Shown: one piece after another, positions 1-4,837 of the stretch
Layout: each line of letters opens with the position of its first letter
Numbering within the stretch: position 1 is the first letter of the stretch
NCBI GenBank assembly: GCA_024279045.1
Contig: JAJRRZ010000023.1
Coordinates: 1-5,543, forward strand
Direction of reading: 5' to 3'
DNA from: Alphaproteobacteria bacterium
GTDB lineage: Bacteria; Pseudomonadota; Alphaproteobacteria; Rhizobiales; Aestuariivirgaceae
DNA length: 5,543 nt
Program-made: the position numbers and the translations under genes
The notes under the pieces: generated by a model
The model's input: only the letters and a program-made list of their open reading frames with translations
Databases searched by the model: none
Told to the model about the DNA's origin: nothing

Positions 1-105
1 CAGAAACAGACGATCATCACGCGCCTTGCGGCCTCGGCGCGGCAGGCATTGGCGAAACAGCCTGACCGCCAGCTCCCACTCCTGTTCCGTCATTTGCGTG
101 CTCAT
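1..105 (-). CDS. IS5-family (IS427-like) transposase, N-terminal fragment cut by window edge
   Basis: Thirty-five codons are read leftward from ATG at 105 to the window edge with no stop. The protein begins MSTQMTEQEWELAVRLF and continues with CLPRRGRKARDDRLFL, the N-terminal helical region and basic linker I know from IS427-group transposases of the IS5 family (DUF4096-like), which lies ahead of the DDE catalytic domain. That domain would lie outside the window. The ATG at 105 has a GGGAG nine bases upstream. An in-frame ATG at 114 touches the same motif and is less likely, and one at 93 is also possible. I could not identify the terminal inverted repeat to the right, so the element's boundary in 106-212 is unknown. 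It differs in family group from the transposase fragment at the right edge. Whether the full gene is intact cannot be seen. Confidence 0.75.
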   Translation of the reverse strand, partial: MSTQMTEQEWELAVRLFRQCLPRRGRKARDDRLFL

Positions 106-212
106 GGATGCCATCTCCCTTGCAGAAGGAATCAGATGGCACCCCATGAATCACATGTTCGTCTCTCTGGGAATCCTTCGACGTCAACCTGAATCATTTC
201 GTCCACATGACC
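106..212. other. IS upstream region and flank, boundary unresolved
   Basis: This stretch lies between the transposase start and the palindromic element. It should contain the transposase promoter and the IS end. A TTGACG is present on the minus strand (182-187), but there is no good -10 at the proper distance. No terminal inverted repeat could be assigned without the other end of the element. Confidence 0.4.
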
Positions 213-214
213 TA

Positions 215-375
215 GGGTCTGGTCTCAATAAATGAGTGCTTCTCATAGGCATTTTGGCAAAATAGCAGCGGTTTTTCGTTCGCAGGCAATAGTGGAGCTA
301 TTGGCAAGAACGAAAAACCATCTGATATGAAGCCAAAATGCACATGGGGAGTGCTCAGGTATTGAGTCCAGACCC
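215..375. mobile_element. MITE-like palindromic element, copy 1
   Basis: A 161-bp element that is one long inverted repeat. The ends are GGGTCTGG (215-222) and CCAGACCC (368-375), each flanked directly by TA (213-214 and 376-377). Arms pair almost continuously about a centre near 295: CTCAATA 224-230 with 360-366; TGAG..CTTCTCAT 233-246 with 344-357, allowing G-U; GCATTTTGGC 249-258 with 332-341; GGTTTTTCGTTC 270-281 with 308-319; CAATAG 287-292 with 298-303, closing a short loop. Removing the element and one TA leaves CTAA, which fits the YTAR/TA target preference of IS5-group elements. There is no convincing open reading frame inside. Non-autonomous IS-derived MITE is the inference. A long structured RNA repeat is the alternative. 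The element lies 42 bases beyond the purQ stop, so its hairpin would end up in any read-through purQ transcript. Confidence 0.7.
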
Positions 376-417
376 TAAGCCATCTGCCTTGCATGCTCGG
401 CTTTTCTTCACGCCCGA

Positions 418-1095
418 CTATGATGCCGCCACTTGCTCCACGACAGAGCGGAACAGGGGCAGGCATTCATCACCACCATGCAGCGGTTCCACACGGTCTT
501 CCGGATGTGGCATCATGCCGATGACATTGCCACGCTCGTTGATGATGCCGGCAATGTCGTTGAGCGAGCCGTTGGGGTTTGTGCCGTTGGCATAGCGGAA
601 CACCACGCGTCCTTCCCCCTCCAGACGCTTCAGCGTTTCATCATCGGCAAAGAAGTTGCCGTCATGATGCGCCACCGGACAGGGCAGCACATCGCCCCGG
701 CTCAGCCGGTTGGTAAGGAAGGTATCGGCGTTTTCCACTTGCAGGTCGATGGTGCGGCACACGAACTTCAGCCCGGCGTTGCGCATCAACGCCCCGGGCA
801 GGAGGTGCGTCTCGGTGAGGATCTGAAAGCCGTTGCACACACCCAGCACCTTCACTCCACGTCCCGCGGCCCGTTCCACCGCGCGCATGATGGGCGAGCG
901 CGCGGCAATGGCCCCGGCGCGCAGATAGTCGCCGAAAGAAAAGCCACCCGGAATGACCACCAGATCAACACCTGCCGGCAGCTCCGCCTCGGTGTGCCAG
1001 ACAGTGTATGGATCGCGCCCGCTGACCATCCGCAAGGCGCGGATCATGTCATGTTCGCGGTTGATGCCGGGAAAGAGGACAACGGCGGATTTCAT
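418..1095 (-). CDS. purQ: Phosphoribosylformylglycinamidine synthase, glutaminase subunit PurQ
   Basis: A 225-residue class I glutamine amidotransferase. It hydrolyses glutamine and passes ammonia to PurL, which makes FGAM from FGAR, the fourth step of cytoplasmic purine synthesis. The N-terminal FPGINREHDM and the IPGGFSFGDYLRAGAIAA block (48-65) are typical of PurQ. The nucleophile is C87 in VLGVCNGFQIL, and the His/Glu of the triad are H197 and E199 in MMPHPED. Length matches the family (about 220-230), so it appears intact. I chose ATG at 1095 over the GTG at 1098 because GGAG lies six bases upstream and PurQ proteins begin MK.A. It starts three bases after the purS stop, so the two are almost certainly translated together. 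The usual next gene, purL, does not follow; a palindromic element and an IS do. Confidence 0.97.
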   Translation of the reverse strand: MKSAVVLFPGINREHDMIRALRMVSGRDPYTVWHTEAELPAGVDLVVIPGGFSFGDYLRAGAIAARSPIMRAVERAAGRGVKVLGVCNGFQILTETHLLPGALMRNAGLKFVCRTIDLQVENADTFLTNRLSRGDVLPCPVAHHDGNFFADDETLKRLEGEGRVVFRYANGTNPNGSLNDIAGIINERGNVIGMMPHPEDRVEPLHGGDECLPLFRSVVEQVAAS

Positions 1096-1098
1096 CAC

Positions 1099-1341
1099 TC
1101 ACTCCACGATCTCGATCTCGTAGTCCTCGATCACCGTGTTGGCCAGCAGCTTTTCGCACATCTCACGCACCCGGGTGCGCGCACCCTCCGCGTCGGCATC
1201 GTCCAGTTGCAGGGTAATCAGCTTGCCCTGCCGCACTTCGCCGACGCCGGAAAAGCCCAGGCTGCCCAGCGCATGTTCGATGGCCTTGCCCTGGGGGTCA
1301 AGCACACCGGGCTTGAGCATAATCTTGACGATGGCCTTCAT
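1099..1341 (-). CDS. purS: Phosphoribosylformylglycinamidine synthase subunit PurS
   Basis: An 80-residue protein, the small subunit that bridges PurQ and PurL in the three-part FGAM synthase found in Bacillus and alphaproteobacteria. The sequence MKAIVKIMLKPGVLDPQGKA, followed by GFSGVGEVRQGKLITLQLDD, is the diagnostic PurS core, and the acidic end DYEIEIVE is typical. The frame stays open upstream to 1413, but those extra 24 codons are not PurS-like and family proteins start at MKA, so ATG 1341 is used. A GGGAGG lies about twelve bases upstream, rather far, with a weaker GAGA closer. It lies 100 bases after purC and three bases before purQ. The presence of PurS implies that the genome's PurL is the short, separate type. 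Confidence 0.95.
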   Translation of the reverse strand: MKAIVKIMLKPGVLDPQGKAIEHALGSLGFSGVGEVRQGKLITLQLDDADAEGARTRVREMCEKLLANTVIEDYEIEIVE

Positions 1342-1356
1342 GATGTCTCGCCGCCT

Positions 1357-1401
1357 CCCGCGCCAGATGATTCCCATGCCCGCGCCAGTATCAGATTCCC
1401 G
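1357..1401. repeat. Two short direct repeat units in the purC-purS gap
   Basis: CCCGCGCCAG occurs at 1357-1366 and again at 1379-1388, 22 bases apart. Each is followed by a similar segment containing GATTCCC or GATGATTCCC. The repeats fall in the 100-base spacer between purC and purS and could affect spacer RNA structure or be a slipped duplication. No function is known to me. Confidence 0.5.
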
Positions 1402-1441
1402 CGCGTGATGCATCCATTCGCTGCCGAAGTGGTGGAAAAAA

Positions 1442-2209
1442 TCACCCCTTCACCAGCTTCGGCCCCGTTCCGCCGGGGTTGCTGTCATTGATGATGCCCA
1501 GCCGCCTTGCCACTTCCGCATAGGCATCCACCAGGCCACCCAGATCACGGCGAAATCGATCCTTGTCCAGCTTCTCGTCGGTCTTCATGTCCCACAGGCG
1601 GCACGAATCCGGGCTGATCTCGTCGGTCAATACCGTGCGCACCATGCCGTCGGGCGAATATTCACGGCCAAACTCCAGCTTGAAATCCACCAGCCGGATG
1701 CCGATGCCGGCAAACAGGCCGGACAGGATATCATTCGTGCGCAGAGCCATGTGGATCATGTCGTCCAGCTCGCGCGGCTCGGCCCAGCCGAAGGCGTTGA
1801 TGTGCTCCTCCGCCACCAGCGGGTCGCCCAGCTCGTCTTTCTTGTAGCAGAACTCGACGATGGCCCGTGGCAGGCGTTCTCCTTCCTTCAGCCCAAGGCG
1901 CTTGCAAATGGAGCCAGCGGCAATGTTGCGCACGATCACCTCCAGGGGAATGATTTCCACCTGCTTGTGCAGTTGTTCGCGCATGTTCAGCCGCTTGATG
2001 AAGCTGGTGTTCAGCCCCATTTCCCGCAGGCGCGTGAACATGAATTCCGAGATGCGGTTGTTCAGCACGCCCTTGCCCTCGATCACATCGAATTTCTCGC
2101 CGTTGAAAGCGGTGGCATCGTCCTTGAAATGCACCACCACCGTGCCTGCTTCGGGGCCCTCGTAGAGAATCTTGGCCTTGCCCTCGTAGAGCCGTCTGCC
2201 CTTCACCAT
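1442..2209 (-). CDS. purC: SAICAR synthetase PurC
   Basis: Phosphoribosylaminoimidazole-succinocarboxamide synthase, 255 residues. It joins aspartate to CAIR using ATP, giving SAICAR in purine synthesis. Family motifs run in order: RRLYEGKAKILYEG (5-18) with the nucleotide-binding lysines, HFKDDATAFNGEK (27-39), GKGVLNNRISE (45-55), KRLNMREQL (72-80), EVIVRNIAAGS (90-100), GDPLVAEEH (128-136), LVDFKLEFG (173-181) and DEISPDSCRLWD (196-207). All expected blocks are present and the length is normal. The frame stays open to 2386, but the added residues are unlike PurC. ATG 2209 has AGGA nine bases upstream. It is the first gene of the purC-purS-purQ cluster and divergent from the zeta-subunit gene, an arrangement familiar in alphaproteobacteria. 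Confidence 0.98.
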   Translation of the reverse strand: MVKGRRLYEGKAKILYEGPEAGTVVVHFKDDATAFNGEKFDVIEGKGVLNNRISEFMFTRLREMGLNTSFIKRLNMREQLHKQVEIIPLEVIVRNIAAGSICKRLGLKEGERLPRAIVEFCYKKDELGDPLVAEEHINAFGWAEPRELDDMIHMALRTNDILSGLFAGIGIRLVDFKLEFGREYSPDGMVRTVLTDEISPDSCRLWDMKTDEKLDKDRFRRDLGGLVDAYAEVARRLGIINDSNPGGTGPKLVKG

Positions 2210-2384
2210 GATGGAACGTCCTGCCTGTTCGTGTATTACGCGCCGCGCGGCGCGGTCTTTGCCACTTGTGTAATGTGTGGCGCATTGCATGCATGGTGCG
2301 CTTCCTATACATGAAATGCAGCAAGGAGTCAGATGCGGCTTCACCGCACGGTGGACAACCTGCATTTTTCGGGAGAAAAGCCCC
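2210..2384. promoter_or_regulatory. Divergent promoter region between purC and the zeta-subunit gene
   Basis: A 175-base spacer with genes leaving in both directions, so it should hold both promoters. On the plus strand TTGCAT (2285-2290) and TATACA (2306-2311) are separated by 15 bases, a shortish but plausible sigma-70 type pair for the zeta gene, with a leader of about 70 bases. No convincing purC promoter was found on the minus strand. A 16-base perfect palindrome (2239-2254) lies on the purC side, 30 bases before its ATG. Confidence 0.4.
2239..2254. repeat. Perfect 16-base GC palindrome upstream of purC
   Basis: The sequence reads CGCGCCGC followed by its exact complement GCGGCGCG, with no spacer. 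It would lie in the purC leader or promoter on the minus strand. It could be an operator or simply a GC-rich chance palindrome. No regulator can be assigned. Confidence 0.4.
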
Positions 2385-2711
2385 ATGAGTGATGGTTTCG
2401 AGGACAGGAAGCGCGCCTTCGAGGAAAAGTTCGCCCACGATCAGGATCTGTTGTTCAAGGCGCAGGCCCGGCGCAACTACAAGCTGGGCCTGTGGGTGGC
2501 CGAACTGCTTGGCCTCAGCGGCGAGGAGGCAGAGGCATATGCCCGCGAGGTAATCATGGCCGACCTGGAAGAGCCGGGCGAGGAAGACGTGTTCCGCAAG
2601 GTGCGCGCCGACCTGGATGCAAAGGGCGTGGATATCTCCGACCACCGCATCCGCCATCGCATGCAGGATTTGCTGGAAGAAGCCATGCAGGAGATCAGGA
2701 GCGGCGGCTGA
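2385..2711 (+). CDS. ATPase inhibitor zeta-subunit family protein (DUF1476)
   Basis: A 108-residue, highly charged, all-helical protein beginning MSDGFEDRKRAFEEKFAHDQDLLFKAQARRN, continuing LGLWVAELLG and ending in a helical DHRIRHRMQDLLEEAMQEI segment. This matches the DUF1476 family. Its Paracoccus member, the zeta subunit, binds the F1 part of the ATP synthase and blocks ATP hydrolysis, with the N-terminal region acting as the inhibitory part. It should act at the cytoplasmic face of the membrane. ATG 2385 has GGGAG nine bases upstream. The frame extends back to 2277, but those residues are not family-like. The inhibitory function is inferred from the family and has not been shown for every alphaproteobacterial member. 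A hairpin terminator overlaps the stop codon, so the gene is probably monocistronic. Confidence 0.92.
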   Translation: MSDGFEDRKRAFEEKFAHDQDLLFKAQARRNYKLGLWVAELLGLSGEEAEAYAREVIMADLEEPGEEDVFRKVRADLDAKGVDISDHRIRHRMQDLLEEAMQEIRSGG

Positions 2712-2742
2712 CAAGGGTGCATTCGTGCACCTGCCGCCCTTT
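2703..2742 (+). terminator. Stem-loop terminator of the zeta-subunit gene
   Basis: The inner stem GGTGCA (2716-2721) pairs with TGCACC (2726-2731) around a TTCG tetraloop, which is especially stable in RNA. An outer stem GGCGGC (2703-2708) pairs with GCCGCC (2733-2738), with the stop codon in the internal bulge. The following tract CTTTCCCC is only weakly T-rich, so termination may be incomplete. Confidence 0.6.
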
Positions 2743-2906
2743 CCCCAGCATATGAACACAAATTTGTCATTAACTTTTGTGCCTGTTGCAAATGCCTGTC
2801 ACCAGTGGTTGAATTTCTCCTCACGGGGGTAGCCACACTGTTGGCAAGGTGATTGTCTCTTCTGGATTGGTGGCTCAAGTCCTTGCCGCTTTGCCGTCGA
2901 TGATAC

Positions 2907-2952
2907 CCCTGTTCAGGCCCGGTTCATCTTGCACCGGGCAGGGTTGTTATGT
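2907..2952 (+). terminator. Possible intrinsic terminator or attenuator upstream of the L,D-transpeptidase
   Basis: GCCCGG (2917-2922) pairs perfectly with CCGGGC (2934-2939) around an 11-base loop. CCCT (2907-2910) can pair with AGGG (2940-2943) to extend the stem across a one-sided bulge. The hairpin is followed directly by TTGTTATGT, a moderately T-rich tract. It lies about 115-160 bases before the transpeptidase ATG, so it would end a small RNA or attenuate a long leader. Function is inferred from shape only. Confidence 0.35.
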
Positions 2953-3001
2953 GCTTGGCGGCCTTTCGCAGTTCGCCATTCGCGCAGCTAGCAATCAGGG
3001 T

Positions 3002-3026
3002 GACCGGCCAGCAGAAGGAGCCGGTC
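3002..3026 (+). promoter_or_regulatory. Perfect 7-base inverted repeat upstream of the L,D-transpeptidase
   Basis: GACCGGC (3002-3008) and GCCGGTC (3020-3026) are exact complements separated by 11 bases. The right arm ends 40 bases before the ATG at 3067. It is the right size for a dimeric repressor operator, or for an RNA hairpin in the leader. The loop contains AGAAGGA, a Shine-Dalgarno-like string not used by the annotated gene. Which of these it is cannot be decided here. Confidence 0.4.
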
Positions 3027-3066
3027 TGGTGCAACACAACTTGAGTATTTGGGAAGGGCATTGGAC

Positions 3067-3786
3067 ATGAAGTTTCTGACAAGGTTCATTGCGTTGCTGC
3101 TGGCGCTGCCGTTGATGGCGCTGACGGCGCAGGCAAAGGTGGAGGTGAACATCGACCTCTCCACCCAGCGCATGCAGGTGAATGTGGATGGGCGGCATTT
3201 TGCCACCTGGCCCATTTCTTCCGGGAGAAAGGAGTATTATACCCCGCGCGGCGCCTGGCGTCCGAAATTTCTGAAACGGATGCACTATTCGAGCAAATAC
3301 GACAACGCGCCAATGCCGTATTCCATCTTCTATCATGGCGGCATTGCCATTCACGGCACTACTGCTGTCTCGCGTCTGGGCAGCCCCGCATCGCACGGCT
3401 GCGTGCGGCTGAGCACTCCCAATGCCGCCAAGCTGTTCTCGCTGGTGCAGAAGCACGGCCGCAAGAACACCATCATCCGCGTTACCGGCTCCACCGATGC
3501 TGCCTATGCCCGGCTACGGGAGCAGCGCCAGCGTCATCTGGCTGCACAGCGCAAGGCACGCCGTGTTGCCGCTGCCCGGCGCAAGGCCAGGGCTGCGCAA
3601 CGCAGCAAGGCGCGCCGTGTTGCTGCACGGCGTGCCACCGCACAGCGTCGAGCGCGCGTGCGCAAGGTCAGAACTGCACAACGCAACAAGGTGCGCCGCT
3701 ATCGCCCGCAGCGTTCAAATCGTCAGCGGCAACGTGCACCACGCTATGATTTCCTGCAGGTCTATGGCGCAACGTTTTTGCGCTGA
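3067..3786 (+). CDS. Secreted L,D-transpeptidase (YkuD family) with arginine-rich C-terminal tail
   Basis: A 239-residue periplasmic enzyme. Residues 1-23 form a signal peptide (MKFLTRF, hydrophobic core, TAQA cleavage site). Residues about 25-140 are a YkuD catalytic domain with H96 in IAIHGT and the active-site motif SHGCVRLS (109-116), where H110 and C112 are the catalytic pair. The family links peptidoglycan stems 3-3 or attaches proteins to the wall. Residues 142-239 form an unusual tail with roughly 35 Arg/Lys and only three acidic residues, built on four imperfect AQR-type repeats starting at 160, 177, 192 and 204. This tail may bind anionic wall or membrane surfaces, which is inference. 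ATG 3067 is chosen because GGAAGG lies nine bases before it and it begins a proper signal peptide; a TTG at 3049 lies upstream of that site. It is convergent with the small membrane protein gene. Confidence 0.93.
   Translation: MKFLTRFIALLLALPLMALTAQAKVEVNIDLSTQRMQVNVDGRHFATWPISSGRKEYYTPRGAWRPKFLKRMHYSSKYDNAPMPYSIFYHGGIAIHGTTAVSRLGSPASHGCVRLSTPNAAKLFSLVQKHGRKNTIIRVTGSTDAAYARLREQRQRHLAAQRKARRVAAARRKARAAQRSKARRVAARRATAQRRARVRKVRTAQRNKVRRYRPQRSNRQRQRAPRYDFLQVYGATFLR
3544..3711 (+). repeat. Degenerate coding repeats in the transpeptidase tail
   Basis: Four related stretches, beginning at 3544, 3595, 3640 and 3676, encode AQRKARRVA, AQRSKARRVA, AQRRARVRKV and AQRNKVRRYR. Spacing falls from 51 to 45 to 36 bases. 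The nucleotide match (for example AAGGCACGCCGTGTTGC against AAGGCGCGCCGTGTTGC) suggests internal duplication followed by drift, rather than composition alone. Confidence 0.6.
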
Positions 3787-3812
3787 TAGGCGCATGACTT
3801 GAGAGAGTGCAT

Positions 3813-4157
3813 TCAATCCTGCGGCGGGGCTGGTATTTGCCGGCTCCTCCGCACTTCTTTGTCGTCTGTCCTTCGGCCATCTGCCCTGGAGGTCATTTTC
3901 TGCGCTTTGTTGCGCTCGCGTGAGGGCCTGCGTTTGTGCCACCAGCGCGAAAACCACACCACGAATCGCCGTCGCCAGCGCCGCACCATGGGAATCTCGA
4001 AGGATAGGATGGTCAGCCCCAGCGGAATCATCCAGAAACCGAGGATGGGCAGAAAGCCGAAGATGCCGCCAATGATCAGCAGAATGCCCAGCAAAATGCG
4101 CAATGCGCGGCTTTGCGGCAATTTGAAGTGCCATTTGTGAATGCGAATCTCGTTCAT
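3813..4157 (-). CDS. Small two-helix membrane protein, PGPGW-like
   Basis: A 114-residue protein with a hydrophilic N-terminus (1-17) and a hydrophobic hairpin: ALRILLGILLIIGGIFGFLP (18-37), then ILGFWMIPLGLTILSF (38-53). A very basic stretch follows (RRWRRRFVVWFSRWWHKRR, 59-77) and then a polar tail. The pattern FLPILGFWMIPLGL resembles the putative PGPGW transmembrane family, with the central motif altered; this is a recognition call without a database check. The basic segment after the second helix predicts that both ends face the cytoplasm. No function is known to me. The start is uncertain: ATG 4157 has no clear ribosome binding site, but earlier starts (4247, 4310) add residues that do not look like the family and overlap the tRNA promoter. 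It converges on the transpeptidase gene with a 26-base gap and no obvious terminator. Confidence 0.65.
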   Translation of the reverse strand: MNEIRIHKWHFKLPQSRALRILLGILLIIGGIFGFLPILGFWMIPLGLTILSFEIPMVRRWRRRFVVWFSRWWHKRRPSRERNKAQKMTSRADGRRTDDKEVRRSRQIPAPPQD

Positions 4158-4249
4158 GCGGGGCAAGGTGGCGCAGGGGAGCGCCCTTGGCAAGCAGCAG
4201 TTGGCAAGAGCGGGCTTGAAAAATCCGCCAGGCAGGCCATTTTCCATCT

Positions 4250-4277
4250 TTGACAACGGCGCATGATTTGCTATCAA
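4250..4277 (+). promoter_or_regulatory. Promoter of tRNA-Asn
   Basis: A perfect -35 TTGACA (4250-4255), a 16-base spacer and TATCAA (4272-4277) as -10 precede the tRNA. Just downstream is GCGCCCGC (4278-4285), the GC-rich discriminator typical of stringently controlled stable-RNA promoters. The start would be near 4284, leaving a leader of about 30 bases before the mature tRNA. Confidence 0.6.
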
Positions 4278-4315
4278 GCGCCCGCACACGGTGTTTGATG
4301 CATCGTGCATGGTAT

Positions 4316-4391
4316 TCCCCGGTAGCTCAGTTGGTAGAGCAAGCGGCTGTTAACCGCTGGGTCGCTGGTTCGAGTCCGGCCCGGGGAGCCA
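4316..4391 (+). tRNA. tRNA-Asn, anticodon GTT
   Basis: A complete 76-base cloverleaf. The acceptor TCCCCGG (4316-4322) pairs with CCGGGGA (4381-4387), followed by discriminator G and an encoded CCA. The D arm is GCTC/GAGC with loop AGTTGGTA. The anticodon stem AGCGG/CCGCT closes the loop CTGTTAA, with anticodon GTT at 4349-4351. The T arm GCTGG/CCGGC has one G-U pair and loop TTCGAGT. It reads AAC and AAU codons. All stems are intact, so it should be functional. No terminator was recognised after it. Confidence 0.97.
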
Positions 4392-4837
4392 GATCTCAAT
4401 TCAGCCAGGCACATCGCACAACTTGATCGCCATGCCTGCGCAAGCGGTCGTGCAGAGCGCATATCCGCCAACGCAAGCGCCTGCCATGAAAGCGCCTTCG
4501 GCTCCCGTTTTCACAGTCATGACAGTGTGGACGATTTCATGTCTGCGGATATTGAGGCAAGGCATTGTTGTTGCCATCGGCACAAGGTGGAAGACAAGCT
4601 TGCCGGCTGATCAGCGCAGGCATACTATCCGGCTCGGATGGACCAGGCTCAGGACTCATAAAGAGGCTGGCAAAATGTCAGCGGTTTTTCGTTCGCAGGC
4701 AACGGTGATTCCATTGGCAAGCACGAAAAACCGCCCGATGTGAAACCAGAATGCCCATGGCGAAGTGCTTAAGTTTTGGGTTCAGATCATGGGTTCAGGC
4801 CACGAAAATGCACTGACAAGCAACAGGAGGCCCGATC
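4392..4837. other. 446-base non-coding region between tRNA-Asn and bolA
   Basis: The first 260 bases hold no gene I can support. Open frames on both strands lack family resemblance, and the only tempting one is a 28-codon minus-strand peptide (4401-4487). The rest contains the diverged palindromic element (4656-4789) and a spaced direct repeat GGGTTCAG (4778-4785 and 4791-4798) shortly before bolA. No clear bolA promoter was found, and it may lie inside the palindromic element. Confidence 0.5.
4656..4789. mobile_element. MITE-like palindromic element, copy 2, diverged and left-truncated
   Basis: This aligns in the same orientation with 243-375 of copy 1 with a single one-base gap, at roughly three quarters identity by eye. 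The best block is CAGCGGTTTTTCGTTCGCAG, shared exactly. Its central hairpin is kept: GCGGTTTTTCGT (4681-4692) pairs perfectly with ACGAAAAACCGC (4723-4734), and CAA.GG (4700-4705) pairs with CC.TTG (4711-4716). Stem bases beyond the copy 1 stem match here, so the hairpin survives sequence change. The left arm outside 4656 is not recognisable and the right end reads TTCAGATCA in place of CCAGACCC, so it is an old, probably immobile copy. It ends 48 bases before bolA. Confidence 0.65.

Larger units (their letters stand above)
2712..3066. other. 355-base gene-free leader region before the L,D-transpeptidase
   Basis: No coding frame here has a ribosome binding site or family resemblance. It begins with the zeta-gene terminator. 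Next comes an AT-rich patch (2750-2785) with the palindrome ACAAATTTGT (2758-2767) and a TTGTCA at 2764-2769 lacking a good -10. Two strong hairpins (2907-2943 and 3002-3026) follow. It could be a long regulated leader, an operator region, or the site of an unannotated small RNA. Confidence 0.5.

Noticed and set aside
433..1491. Long plus-strand open frame of 352 codons
   Set aside because: Lies antisense to purQ and purS, which have clear family motifs. It is a codon-bias shadow in GC-rich DNA.
1731..2759. Long minus-strand open frame of 342 codons
   Set aside because: Overlaps purC in another frame and runs antisense to the zeta gene. It shows no motif.
2849..3070. Plus-strand 73-codon frame before the transpeptidase
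   Set aside because: GTG start with no ribosome binding site, crosses both hairpins, and overlaps the transpeptidase start.
3826..3856. Weak hairpin in the 3' end of the small membrane protein gene as a bidirectional terminator
   Set aside because: Only TGCGG/CCGCA pairs well, with interruptions inside and no T tract on either strand.
4401..4487. 28-codon minus-strand peptide MAGACVGGYALC..., hydrophobic with four cysteines, with AAGG seven bases before the ATG
   Set aside because: No family resemblance, ends next to the tRNA, and such short frames are common by chance. Conservation would be needed to support it.
4423..4743. Plus-strand 106-codon frame running into palindromic copy 2
   Set aside because: No ribosome binding site or recognisable domain, and it depends on repeat sequence for its 3' part.
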